Source of the DNA: Saccharicrinis sp963675435
Lineage (GTDB): Bacteria; Bacteroidota; Bacteroidia; Bacteroidales; Marinilabiliaceae
Reading direction: 5' to 3'
Assembly (NCBI GenBank): GCA_963675435.1
Contig: OY776216.1
Span: 3,968,001-4,032,000 of the forward strand
DNA length: 64,000 nt
Within the stretch, counting starts at the first letter, position 1. Each line of letters starts with the position of its first letter. Below, one piece after another: positions 1 to 8,850 of this stretch. The translations under genes and the position numbers were made by a program. The notes below the pieces were generated by a model. The model saw only the letters and a list, made by a program, of their open reading frames with translations. It had not been told where the DNA came from and did no database searches.

Positions 1-1238
1 GTTTCATATGCATCGAACCTCTTTGCCAAACTAAATACATTGTATTCAATCATAGCTAGTGATACATCAGCTATTTGCGCATCAAAGTCTTGGGATTGTG
101 ATTTGCCCAAGGAAAAGTATTGTTTTGATTCTTTAAAGAAAACTTCTATGCTCCACCTGATACTATATATTTCATAAGCACTCAGTATGCCCAGCTTAGT
201 ATTGGTAGTCGCCAACAGGTGCCACTTGCCATGCTTACTTGTTTTGCAGAAAAATAGCTTTAGTGGTATTGATTTGTACTCAACAATAACCTCGGCACAA
301 AATAGGTTTAATGCTTTTTCTTTCTTTACCTTTTTTCTGCGCTTTACTAATTGGGTAAGCTCTTTAGCTGTATACAATTCGCCATTGAAGCTATATTTTG
401 CTTTTGCCATTTTTACCATACCAACTATATGTATTCCTTTATTTAATGACAAAACGGCTTTCAATATGGATTCACAGAAAAACCAACTATCCATAAGTAC
501 ATAGTGTACTTCAAACTTTTGTTTGACAGCTCTTTTAATCATAGATATAGCTGTAGATATTTTATCATCAATCAATTCTTGTTCGCGCAAATAACCGCAT
601 GAATCTTTTTCTCTTTTTTTTGAATATTGAGCTTTTCTTTGTTTAGCCATCAGTCCAAATGGAGTTTTCTCGTTTTTGCCTTTTTCTTTGTGTAGGCTAA
701 AATCTAATGAGAAGAAACTTTTGCCGTCCCAATAGCCAAGAAATAATGCTTTATATCCCCAGAACCTACAATTTTTCACATGTGACCATATCTTACCAAT
801 ATGCTCTGTTTTATAGGTTGATTTTTCAAAATCAGTATCGTCTATTATTAAACATTTGTTAAACTCCTTATTTGTTGCGCTTGCGCTTGTGCTTGTGGTC
901 CGCTTTAGCAATTTGATATTACATTTGGTTAAGAGGCTTCTCCAATTGATATTGCTATCATTTTTTAGCCTATAAAAAGTATTCTTACTAGCTTCTATGC
1001 TGCGTGATAAAGGATGTTTGGTGTAACGGTATACGTTCGAGAGTGAGTATAGTGGAAACAACAACAAAGCCAGCAATAAATCACCTTTTTGGAAAGTACA
1101 TTGAGGCATATTATCAACTCCCAGATTCAACCTATTCAGATGCAATGACTGATATAATTCCATTATTCTATTAATTCCTTTTTCACTTGAGGTGAAAAAG
1201 CTGTTTGTCTCCGAAAAAACTTTTGTACTTTTACTCAT
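1..1238 (-). CDS. IS4-family transposase (3' end outside window)
   Basis: DDE transposase of the IS4 family, about 412 residues visible; the C-terminus runs off base 1. It is nearly identical to the 480-aa transposase at 21340-22782. The first catalytic Asp (LIIDDTD), the second (LIDSWFF) and the Y-(2)-R-(3)-E-(6)-K signature all fall in the visible part. The ATG at 1238 matches the start of the other copy. Compared with that copy it carries one extra 6-base unit near 885-897 (revcomp gcaagc), adding Ser-Ala to a Ser/Ala/Thr-rich stretch without breaking the frame. Probably functional if the unseen end is intact. Confidence 0.9.
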   Translation of the reverse strand, partial: MSKSTKVFSETNSFFTSSEKGINRIMELYQSLHLNRLNLGVDNMPQCTFQKGDLLLALLLFPLYSLSNVYRYTKHPLSRSIEASKNTFYRLKNDSNINWRSLLTKCNIKLLKRTTSTSASATNKEFNKCLIIDDTDFEKSTYKTEHIGKIWSHVKNCRFWGYKALFLGYWDGKSFFSLDFSLHKEKGKNEKTPFGLMAKQRKAQYSKKREKDSCGYLREQELIDDKISTAISMIKRAVKQKFEVHYVLMDSWFFCESILKAVLSLNKGIHIVGMVKMAKAKYSFNGELYTAKELTQLVKRRKKVKKEKALNLFCAEVIVEYKSIPLKLFFCKTSKHGKWHLLATTNTKLGILSAYEIYSIRWSIEVFFKESKQYFSLGKSQSQDFDAQIADVSLAMIEYNVFSLAKRFDAYE

Positions 1239-1358
1239 GAAGCATGGTTTTTTATTGATATCGCACCACTAAAATACTGAATATTAGTGGATTAATAAAA
1301 TTAATCATGCTTCTTTTTGTTTGATTTACAATGTTTTAACATACTTGGGAAACATCAG
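1..1358 (-). mobile_element. IS4-family insertion sequence, partial at window edge
   Basis: This is the same element as the complete copy at 21220-22801, in opposite orientation. Its outer end is the terminal repeat GAAACATCAG at 1349-1358, identical to that of the complete copy. The 8 bases just outside (1359-1366, ttatttaa) are the expected target duplication, but the partner lies beyond base 1. The element has inserted into the kinase gene that starts at 2551 and supplies that gene's premature stop. Confidence 0.9.
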
Positions 1359-2551
1359 TTATTTAAAAAAGCAGTTTTTAATCGATCACTTTCTTCTGCT
1401 TTTTCTTTTGCTAATAAATATTCTTTAGTTTTTTCTTTTACTTTCTTTTCTAGCTCTTTATTTACTTCAAGAAGATTAATTTTATACTCATGTTCCTTAC
1501 TTCTAATCCTTGTTAACAATAATGATACTGTTAGTGACACAATTAATAAAACTACAAATAAAACTCTACGCTCTATATATATAGGATTTAATAGTGCATC
1601 TAAATTATTTTTAGGTAAAAATGATAATAATTTCCAGTAATAATTACGATTCACTACATGAGCCTGAGACACTCCTCCTTTATTAATATGTAATGGATAT
1701 ATAGTTTGAAAAGTAAACATATTCTCATTATACATAACATGACCTTTATTGGAATTCAACATAAGATCCCATAGTTCAGTATAATCTTTATTAAAACTAT
1801 TTGTTTTTAAACTATCATACATGAAAGCCCATTCTGTCGCTTCATTAGCAGAATTCCGTATATAGTATCCTTCCTGATTTACCATCATCTTACTACCTGG
1901 AGATCTTTCATTATACCTATCAATACTCTCAATTATATTACTTCCTAAATAATTTAAAATAACCTCTCCTACAAATTCATTTTCTTTATTAATCAATGGG
2001 GTACCTATCCGTAGCATTGGTTTTAATGGGACTTCTATTTTTCCATGTTCTATGTTCAAATCTAAAGGTGAGAAATATACCTCACCAGATTTAAGTTTTT
2101 TTATCTCTTTGAAATAATATCTATGTTTTTTACTTTGAAGACTAGAATCCTTTACTATTTCAGCTTCTCCTTTGTTATAATTAATTCTAACAATTTCAAA
2201 TCCATTTGAATCAATAAAACGCACTTGATCATATAATCTTGATTTCCCAATACAAAAAGCTTTAAACTCTCTTTCTAAAAGATATTTTTCTTTCTTATTA
2301 TCTGCTAAATCATTTATTTTATCCATTGAATTTTTAACATGCTCTTTTAAAAAAAATAAATCATCAATTACGTTATCCAGCTTATTTTCTATGGAAGTAT
2401 TCTGTAACGTAACAACAAACTCTTCTTGTGACTCTATCGTCTTCAAATACTGATTTATTTTGTACTTATAAAAAATAACTAAAGGAATAACTAGCAATAT
2501 GGTAATTATCAAAAAATATTTTGAAAAGTAATGCAGTAATGAATTTTTCAT
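1355..2551 (-). pseudogene. Membrane sensor histidine kinase, cut by IS4 before its H-box
   Basis: The 398 visible residues form the sensory half of a membrane histidine kinase: a transmembrane helix at about 9-28, an extracytoplasmic sensor region of about 300 residues that resembles a Cache fold, a second helix at about 337-356, then a charged coiled coil ending in ESDRLKTAFLNN. In this kinase family that string is normally followed directly by MSHEIRTPMN, the phospho-acceptor His box. Here it meets the end of the IS4 element, whose CTGA end provides the stop at 1355-1357. The HisKA and HATPase parts should lie on the far side of the insertion, outside the window. The product cannot phosphorylate, so the gene is scored as inactivated. 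Confidence 0.85.
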
Positions 2552-2920
2552 AGCGGTCTGATTAATTAATAAATATACCTATCAAATTAATAAACTTTAA
2601 AGTCAAATTCAAGTCTATTTTATAGTTTATTACTTACAAAAGCATTAATTCTATAACAACTATAATCTATTTATAAAAAAACAGTTAGCTCCCAATAATA
2701 CAATAAAAATACACTATATTTCAACTTCTGATCACTCTTTCCCAATTAACACTTTGAGTTTTTCTTAAAAACCGAAAAAAACCTCTGAAAACAGCATAAT
2801 TTATGATAAAGAAATAATAGAAATAAAAACTATTTTATACTTTAGTTTTGCTCTTTCTAGTATCCAACCTATAACGGCAAATACATAAAATAATATGATG
2901 TAGGCATTATTTAAATTAAA
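2552..2920. other. AT-rich intergenic stretch, nothing recognised
   Basis: This stretch separates the disrupted kinase from the left terminal repeat of the IS1595-like element. It is very AT-rich and has no reading frame or hairpin that I can support. It presumably holds the promoter of the kinase, but no convincing TAnnTTTG element was picked out. Confidence 0.5.
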
Positions 2921-3276
2921 ATGGGGTATCCGATCAATACCCGTTATTTTCTTTAATAATTTTATCATATGTCACAGGCTCAATAATAACAGCCTATTCA
3001 ATAGTCTCATAAATAATAAGCCTCTGCTATTTGATGTTCTTCGGTTATACCTGAATACGTATTAGTCCAAATAGTACCCCATCTTATTCTTATTCAAGTA
3101 GCTTTGATGTGTTCCAAGTAGCCATCTTTTATGTAAAGAGGCCACTTGATGAACATTTGGCAATATTTCCCCGTTCTCCTCCTTTACTGTTGAGTTTTGG
3201 ACTTTGTTTTTGTATCCTAACTAGAGTGTTCATAACTCTGTGTCATGAGAAATTAAAAAGACAATAACTTTGCATC

Positions 3277-4503
3277 ATGACAAAAGAATTTGATTACGAA
3301 AAGTTTAAAGAAGCAGCGATACAAGGGATTCGAGAGGGTAAAGGTTTAAGTGGGGCAGATAATGTAATGCTTCCCATGATAAAGGATCTCTTAGAGAGTG
3401 CAATGAAAGCAGAACTAGACATTCATATACATGAAGAGCGCTCAAATGATAATCAGTCAAAAGTAAACCGTAAGAACGGGACCACTCCCAAGAAAATGAA
3501 GAGTGAACAAGGTTCCTTTGAGCTAAATACTCCAAGGGACCGCAATGGCACATTTACCCCCCAAATAGTTGAAAAGCAACAAACCTTTTTAGGAGATGCT
3601 TTACACGAAAAAATTATTTCCTTGTATAGTAAAGGTATGAGCTACAAAGATATTCAGGATTATCTGGAAGACTTATACGGGACATCTATATCAAAAGGTA
3701 AAATAAGTGAGATTACAGACCGTATCATGCCTGATCTTGAGCGTTGGAAGAGCAGGCAACTGGAATCTATTTATTCAATCATATGGTTGGATGCCTTACA
3801 TTTTAGCGTACGAGAAGATAATGTGACTGTAAAAAAGGCTGTATATATTATTCTTGGCTATGATATGTATGGTAAGAAAGATATCCTTGGCTTGTACATT
3901 GGGCAGAAGGAGAGTGCCCGTTTTTGGTTATCAGTATTAGAAGACATACAAAGCAGAGGGGTTAATGATATACTAATTGCGTGTATGGACAATCTTTCTG
4001 GTTTTACACAAGCTATAGAGTCTATTTTTCCAATGACAGATGTTCAATTATGCATCATTCACCAGCTTAGAAATAGTTTAAAGTACGTCTCGCACAAGAA
4101 TAATCAATTAGTAATTAATGGGCTCAAAAAGGTGTATCAAGCACCTAATATTGATGCAGCCGAAATTGCGATGGATGAGTTTGAGGCACAATGGAACACA
4201 AAATACCCCTTAATTATTAAATCATGGAGGACAAACTGGTTGCATTTAACCCGTTTTTTTGACTATTCAAAAGACATTAGGCGAATCATGTATACAACAA
4301 ATATAATTGAAGGTTTTAATAGACAACTACGAAAATATACTAAAACAAAGGGTGCATTTTCAGGTGATAAAGCACTCTTGAAACTATTATTTATGGCCTC
4401 CAAAACAATAAGCGAAAATTGGATTTCAAAGCCTCCTTATTGGGGAGAAGTTCAACAACAATTAATAATAAAGTTTGAAGATAGATGTGGAATAAATCAC
4501 TAG
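3277..4503 (+). CDS. IS256-family (mutator-type) transposase
   Basis: This is a full-length 408-aa transposase of the IS256/Mutator superfamily, which moves its element by a DDE-catalysed cut. The expected catalytic residues are visible: D172 in IIWLDALHF, D238 in ACMDNLSGF and E345 in NIIEGFNRQLRK, with the family's C-x(2)-H motif as CIIHQLRN. The ATG lies 30 bases inside the left terminal repeat region. No frameshift or internal stop is present, so the protein may be active. The nested IS66 element inserted 15 bases past the stop codon, so the gene was spared, although the right end of the element is now about 2.6 kb away. Confidence 0.93.
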   Translation: MTKEFDYEKFKEAAIQGIREGKGLSGADNVMLPMIKDLLESAMKAELDIHIHEERSNDNQSKVNRKNGTTPKKMKSEQGSFELNTPRDRNGTFTPQIVEKQQTFLGDALHEKIISLYSKGMSYKDIQDYLEDLYGTSISKGKISEITDRIMPDLERWKSRQLESIYSIIWLDALHFSVREDNVTVKKAVYIILGYDMYGKKDILGLYIGQKESARFWLSVLEDIQSRGVNDILIACMDNLSGFTQAIESIFPMTDVQLCIIHQLRNSLKYVSHKNNQLVINGLKKVYQAPNIDAAEIAMDEFEAQWNTKYPLIIKSWRTNWLHLTRFFDYSKDIRRIMYTTNIIEGFNRQLRKYTKTKGAFSGDKALLKLLFMASKTISENWISKPPYWGEVQQQLIIKFEDRCGINH

Positions 4504-4586
4504 CTATCAATATAAAAGTATCCCCACTGCTAAGTAGGTCATAGTTTTTTGACGAAGATGTGTGATATTTGTTTAGCGCTTGGGAG

Positions 4587-6110
4587 CTATAGTTTTAAAT
4601 TCTGAGGTAAAAGATCTGCAAGTTTGTTCACCTTATAGGTAGGGATTATTTCAAGCACCTTTTTCAGCCATTCAAAGGGGTTTACATTGTTCTTTTTACA
4701 TGTAGCAAAGAACGAATAGAACATAGCTGCCCGTTCTGCACCTCGGTTAGATCCAGCGAACAGATAATTCTTCCTGCCGAGTGTGATTGGGCGAATAGCA
4801 TTTTCGGCAAGGTTATTATCTATTTCCAAATTGCCATCGTTAAGATAAGCCAATAAATTATTCCAACGTTCAATGCAATATGCGGTGGCCGTGCCCAACG
4901 GAGATTTGGGATTGGTAGATTTATAGGTTTCCACCATCCATTTCCCCAGTTCGTTTATCAATGGCAACGATTCATCAAGCCTCAGAGCGTGACGTTCCTT
5001 GGGAGGCATGTTCTGTTCCCGGGCTTTTCGCTCCACGGCATAGAGTTTTTGGAACATTCCCATGGCATATTCTGCTTGTTTTTGATCATATGGCAAGGCT
5101 TTCTCAAAATATCGGCGTGCGTGGGCCATGCAATTGACCAGGGTTATATCCGGATTCTTTGCTGCAATCAGATCATATACTTGGTAGCCATCGGTCTGAA
5201 GATAGCCTTTGAAGTTTCCAAGAAGTTTTTTCGGGCCTTCCCTGGATCTTCCGGTGTTATAATCGAAGAACACCATTTTTTCTAAAGGGCTGTGATAAAT
5301 CCAATAATATCCCCGGTGCGTTTTCCCTTTCTTCTGTTTATCCAGAACGGGAATTGGGGTTTCATCGGCCTGTATATAACCTTGCGCGAGTACCCTGTGC
5401 TTTAAAACATCGTATAGTGGTTCAAGTAAATTGCTGATGCTTTCCTGCCAACCGTTGAGTGTAGATGAAGAAAGTTTTATGTTCTCCCTTTTGAAACGCT
5501 CTATTTGACGGTAAACAGGCAAGTGATCCACAAACTTGTCGACGATGACCTGAGATAGTAGACCGGGACCGGCGATACCTTTTTCGATTGGAAAAACAGG
5601 GAGTTCCGCCATTACGCCTTTGTAATCGACATTGTTATCGTCTATTGACTTGATGTATTTGGGACGGATATAACGCTTGATGAACAGCTTCGCCGGAACC
5701 AGTTCCAGTTGGTCGGTCACTTCTTTTCCGATGCATTTCATCCCGAAAGTGTCCTCCTTCGGTTCCAATATAATTTCTTCTACCGGTAAGTGTGATGGCA
5801 AAGGTAAGCGCCCGGGATGCTGCCTCTTTTCTTTTGTACGCACATAGTTTATTGTCTGCTGTTCTTTTTCAGGTGCTGCCTCCTCGGGCACGTCAAAAGG
5901 TAAAGAAAGCTGCTTGTCATCAGCATCGTGAACGAAACGTTCACGTTTTGTTCCATAAAGCAAGCGGTTCATTTGATCAATCTGGAACTGCATTTTCTCC
6001 ATTCTGGATTGCATCTGTCCCATCGCCGACTCCATGGAGTTGATGAGCCCTTTCAGCTTTTGATTTTCTTTTTCCAGCTCGGAAGCCTTGTTTCCCAGTT
6101 CCTTTGACAT
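4587..6110 (-). CDS. tnpC: IS66 family transposase TnpC, copy A
   Basis: This is the 507-aa DDE transposase of IS66. In order it has an N-terminal coiled coil (about 1-50) with the conserved LLYGTKRERF block, a divergent zinc-binding region, and the catalytic core with IQADETPIP, LQTDGYQVYD and NNLAENAIRP supplying the D, D and E. The C-terminal IS66 domain ends in WLKKVLEIIPTY. It is the third gene of the element, about 100 bases after tnpB. It is intact and identical to copy B, which argues for recent spread within this genome. Confidence 0.95.
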   Translation of the reverse strand: MSKELGNKASELEKENQKLKGLINSMESAMGQMQSRMEKMQFQIDQMNRLLYGTKRERFVHDADDKQLSLPFDVPEEAAPEKEQQTINYVRTKEKRQHPGRLPLPSHLPVEEIILEPKEDTFGMKCIGKEVTDQLELVPAKLFIKRYIRPKYIKSIDDNNVDYKGVMAELPVFPIEKGIAGPGLLSQVIVDKFVDHLPVYRQIERFKRENIKLSSSTLNGWQESISNLLEPLYDVLKHRVLAQGYIQADETPIPVLDKQKKGKTHRGYYWIYHSPLEKMVFFDYNTGRSREGPKKLLGNFKGYLQTDGYQVYDLIAAKNPDITLVNCMAHARRYFEKALPYDQKQAEYAMGMFQKLYAVERKAREQNMPPKERHALRLDESLPLINELGKWMVETYKSTNPKSPLGTATAYCIERWNNLLAYLNDGNLEIDNNLAENAIRPITLGRKNYLFAGSNRGAERAAMFYSFFATCKKNNVNPFEWLKKVLEIIPTYKVNKLADLLPQNLKL

Positions 6111-6212
6111 ATTTCGAAACTACGCAAACACGGGCATTTACCAAAGAAAAACCAACCGTTGTTATCAACAAAATTAAGGTTTGGAGTTGATAAATATTTT
6201 TGTTGGAATACC

Positions 6213-6578
6213 TTATTTTACAGGTGTTTCGGGAGGCAGATATCGCTTTCTTTGTTGTAGGTTTTTAATAGATAATCCGTCTACTATCATTACAATTTGG
6301 GCATAGCTCAGAGTAATACTTCCCACTGAAGTGTCATATCTGGGAAGCTCAAATGTTCCTTTCTCCAGGCGCTTGTAATAAAGTAAGAACCCGGAGCCCT
6401 GCCAATGCAGCAACTTAATCTTATCTCGACACTTATTGATGAAGATAAAAACGTCTCCATTCTGGGGGTTGCTGTCCAGATGGTTGCGAATCAGTCCCGA
6501 CAATGCATCAAAGCTTTTGCGCATATCAGTGGGCTGGCTGTAAAGGTGAAATGTGTTTTCTGTTGATAGTGCGAACAT
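6213..6578 (-). CDS. tnpB: IS66 accessory protein TnpB, copy A
   Basis: This 121-aa protein is the IS66 Orf2/TnpB type, recognised by the string PTDMRKSFDALSGLI and by VFIFINKCRDKIKLLHW. TnpB is needed for transposition of classical IS66 elements but its biochemical role is unsettled. It starts 3 bases after tnpA ends, so the two are probably translationally coupled. It is full-length and identical to copy B. Confidence 0.95.
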   Translation of the reverse strand: MFALSTENTFHLYSQPTDMRKSFDALSGLIRNHLDSNPQNGDVFIFINKCRDKIKLLHWQGSGFLLYYKRLEKGTFELPRYDTSVGSITLSYAQIVMIVDGLSIKNLQQRKRYLPPETPVK

Positions 6579-6581
6579 AGT

Positions 6582-6905
6582 TTATAGGCTTATCAGTTTT
6601 TTCAAAAAATCAGGACTAACAGTTTCCGGACACTGCAACTGGATACCGTTGGGAAATAATAAGCACAGCTGGTTTACCGCTTCTTTTTCTTCAGATTCTG
6701 GAACTGACTTTATATTTACCGGAATAAAACCCGAATCAGATTTAACTTGAGATTTACTTTCTTTGAGCCTTTTACCCCACGCCTGAAATGTGGAATAAGC
6801 TAATCCATGTTCTTTACAATATTGTTTTTGTGGAGCATCACCTTGTTGCCATGCTTCGTAATGAGCAAACATCTCTTTGGCTGTATGTCTTCTTGAGTTT
6901 TTCAT
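6582..6905 (-). CDS. tnpA: IS66 accessory protein TnpA, copy A
   Basis: This 107-aa protein is IS66 Orf1/TnpA, a small helix-turn-helix protein related to the IS3 OrfA/IS66 TnpA group. The N-terminal HTH-like stretch (about 8-50, with QYCKEHGLAYSTFQAWGKRL) probably binds the element ends. It is the first gene of the element, starting about 58 bases inside the terminal repeat. It is intact and identical to copy B. Confidence 0.9.
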   Translation of the reverse strand: MKNSRRHTAKEMFAHYEAWQQGDAPQKQYCKEHGLAYSTFQAWGKRLKESKSQVKSDSGFIPVNIKSVPESEEKEAVNQLCLLFPNGIQLQCPETVSPDFLKKLISL

Positions 6906-8055
6906 GCACCAAATATATCCTCTTCAAATATCTAATAGAAGACGAGCTTAGTAGTGCGGATACATATAAAAAAGCAAAGGTAGGTTAAATATAGAATCAA
7001 ACAAGAGTATATAAACAACCTCGTACCTCGGTTGCTCTTGTATGAATCTTTATTTAACCTTTAAGGCTTTTGATATTGATTCCAAAAAATAAATGAACAT
7101 ATAAACAAACTATGACACAGAATTTTGAACATACCCCCTTACTTCTATTTCTGAATAACTAGACCACCCATCAGTGATAATTGTTGATGATAGTTCAATA
7201 TTTCTTTCAATAAAGTCTTTTAGGTTACTTGCTAATGCATCCTTATTTTTTTCTAGTCTACCCCTGCCAATTTTTAGACCTTTGACTTCAACCGCTATAC
7301 TTTAGCCTTCGGCTCCTAACCCACTCTTCCCTGGGATTTTACCTCCAACAAAAACTTCATCTACTTCAACTACACTCTCTAATTTACTCCTACTACTTTA
7401 TACCATTAATCGCCTAAACATATGTAGCCCGGTCCTGGCAGTTTGGGAACTCCCTAATCCAAGTACTTTCTGTAGCCCCTTTGTTCTTTTTCCAGATGCG
7501 AATTGAATCACATTGGGGACATTCAAATCCATTTGGCTATCTCAGTGATACCTAATAATCAATGCAGTTTTGCTCCGATCTAAACATTTCTTCAAATTCC
7601 ATTTGGTCTGCTGGATATTTCATTCCATAAAGTTAAAACTTTACGGGAGATGATCAGATACCCCATTTAATTAAATTGTAATATTATGAAAACTAGAAAC
7701 CCTAAATCAAGATACCACTTAGATATTAAATCAAAAGATAAGTTTTAGAAATTGGTGGTTGTCATAACCCTCATCTCAGATCGAATATGGCTGTTAATAA
7801 ATATATTGATTCAAATTATCACAGGCATAGTGATTTAAAGTATATAAACACCAACAGTTTTTAAAAGCAGAAGGAGAAAATCTACCTTTCAAAGATAAAG
7901 AATTTGACAATTCCATAACCAACCAGGAGCTTGAACATACAACTGATCCTAAAGCGTTTTTAAAGGTGCAAATGCGTGTATATAAGAGAGGTTATAAGTA
8001 TCCGCACTACTAAGCTCGTCTTCTATTAGATATTTGAAGAGGATATATTTGGTGC

Positions 8056-8379
8056 ATGAAAAACTCAAGAAGACATACAGCCAAAGAGATGTTTGCTCAT
8101 TACGAAGCATGGCAACAAGGTGATGCTCCACAAAAACAATATTGTAAAGAACATGGATTAGCTTATTCCACATTTCAGGCGTGGGGTAAAAGGCTCAAAG
8201 AAAGTAAATCTCAAGTTAAATCTGATTCGGGTTTTATTCCGGTAAATATAAAGTCAGTTCCAGAATCTGAAGAAAAAGAAGCGGTAAACCAGCTGTGCTT
8301 ATTATTTCCCAACGGTATCCAGTTGCAGTGTCCGGAAACTGTTAGTCCTGATTTTTTGAAAAAACTGATAAGCCTATAA
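8056..8379 (+). CDS. tnpA: IS66 accessory protein TnpA, copy B
   Basis: This 107-aa protein is identical to TnpA of copy A, with the HTH-like stretch QYCKEHGLAYSTFQAW. It is the first gene of the element and ends 3 bases before tnpB. Confidence 0.9.
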   Translation: MKNSRRHTAKEMFAHYEAWQQGDAPQKQYCKEHGLAYSTFQAWGKRLKESKSQVKSDSGFIPVNIKSVPESEEKEAVNQLCLLFPNGIQLQCPETVSPDFLKKLISL

Positions 8380-8382
8380 ACT

Positions 8383-8748
8383 ATGTTCGCACTATCAACA
8401 GAAAACACATTTCACCTTTACAGCCAGCCCACTGATATGCGCAAAAGCTTTGATGCATTGTCGGGACTGATTCGCAACCATCTGGACAGCAACCCCCAGA
8501 ATGGAGACGTTTTTATCTTCATCAATAAGTGTCGAGATAAGATTAAGTTGCTGCATTGGCAGGGCTCCGGGTTCTTACTTTATTACAAGCGCCTGGAGAA
8601 AGGAACATTTGAGCTTCCCAGATATGACACTTCAGTGGGAAGTATTACTCTGAGCTATGCCCAAATTGTAATGATAGTAGACGGATTATCTATTAAAAAC
8701 CTACAACAAAGAAAGCGATATCTGCCTCCCGAAACACCTGTAAAATAA
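8383..8748 (+). CDS. tnpB: IS66 accessory protein TnpB, copy B
   Basis: This 121-aa IS66 Orf2 protein is identical to the copy A protein and carries the PTDMRKSFDALSGLI signature. It is coupled to tnpA with 3 bases between them. Confidence 0.95.
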   Translation: MFALSTENTFHLYSQPTDMRKSFDALSGLIRNHLDSNPQNGDVFIFINKCRDKIKLLHWQGSGFLLYYKRLEKGTFELPRYDTSVGSITLSYAQIVMIVDGLSIKNLQQRKRYLPPETPVK

Positions 8749-8850
8749 GGTATTCCAACAAAAATATTTATCAACTCCAAACCTTAATTTTGTTGATAAC
8801 AACGGTTGGTTTTTCTTTGGTAAATGCCCGTGTTTGCGTAGTTTCGAAAT

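Larger units (their letters stand above)
4518..6963 (-). mobile_element. IS66-family insertion sequence, copy A
   Basis: This is a complete 2446-base IS66 element with tnpA, tnpB and tnpC. The terminal repeats are GTATCCCCACTGCTAAG at 4518 and GTATCCGCACTACTAAG read inward from 6963. It is flanked by a perfect 8-base target duplication, atataaaa, at 4510-4517 and 6964-6971. The element sits inside the IS256-family element just past its transposase gene. Its encoded proteins are identical to those of copy B (7998-10443), which is inverted relative to it. Confidence 0.95.
3223..7135 (+). mobile_element. IS256-family insertion sequence carrying a nested IS66
   Basis: The inverted repeats are TGTTCATAACTCTGTGTCAT at the left (3227-3246) and its imperfect reverse complement ATGACACAGAATTTTGAACA near 7112-7131. 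The flanks tcctaact (3215-3222) and cccttact (7136-7143) look like a decayed 8-base target duplication, 6 of 8 matching, in the middle of the IS1595-like transposase gene. The element's own length without the nested IS66 (4518-6963 plus one 8-base duplicate) is about 1.46 kb, a normal size for IS256. End positions are accurate to a few bases. Confidence 0.8.
2972..7623 (-). pseudogene. ISXO2-like (IS1595 family) transposase pseudogene, interrupted
   Basis: The N-terminal part reads from an ATG at 7623 and shows a zinc-ribbon-like GFECPQCDS, the first catalytic block VVEVDEVFVGG and the second ITDGWSSYSEIEV. The C-terminal part (3222 down to 2972) reads LPNVHQVASLHKRWLLGTHQ and, after a stop that replaces the expected Glu codon, YVFRYNRRTSNSRG. 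Both are hallmark strings of the ISXO2-like DDE family. Several stops and frameshifts occur in the N-terminal part, so the gene was already dead or has decayed since the IS256-family element entered between the Asp block and the HQ block. Confidence 0.85.
2921..7666 (-). mobile_element. Degenerate IS1595/ISXO2-like element, split by IS256 and IS66
   Basis: The ends are matching inverted repeats: ATGGGGTATCCGATCA at 2921-2936 and, on the other strand, ATGGGGTATCTGATCA ending the element at 7651-7666. Between them lie the C-terminal part (2972-3222) and the N-terminal part (7136-7623) of one decayed transposase gene. The IS256-family element (about 3223-7135) sits between the two parts and itself contains an IS66 element. 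The flanks are AT-rich and only approximately repeated (attaaaat and atttaatt), as expected of an old insertion. Confidence 0.8.

Noticed and set aside
187..504. Open frames antisense to the IS4 transposases (also at 22068-22385)
   Set aside because: They repeat with each IS copy and lie wholly within the transposase gene on the opposite strand, so they are shadows.
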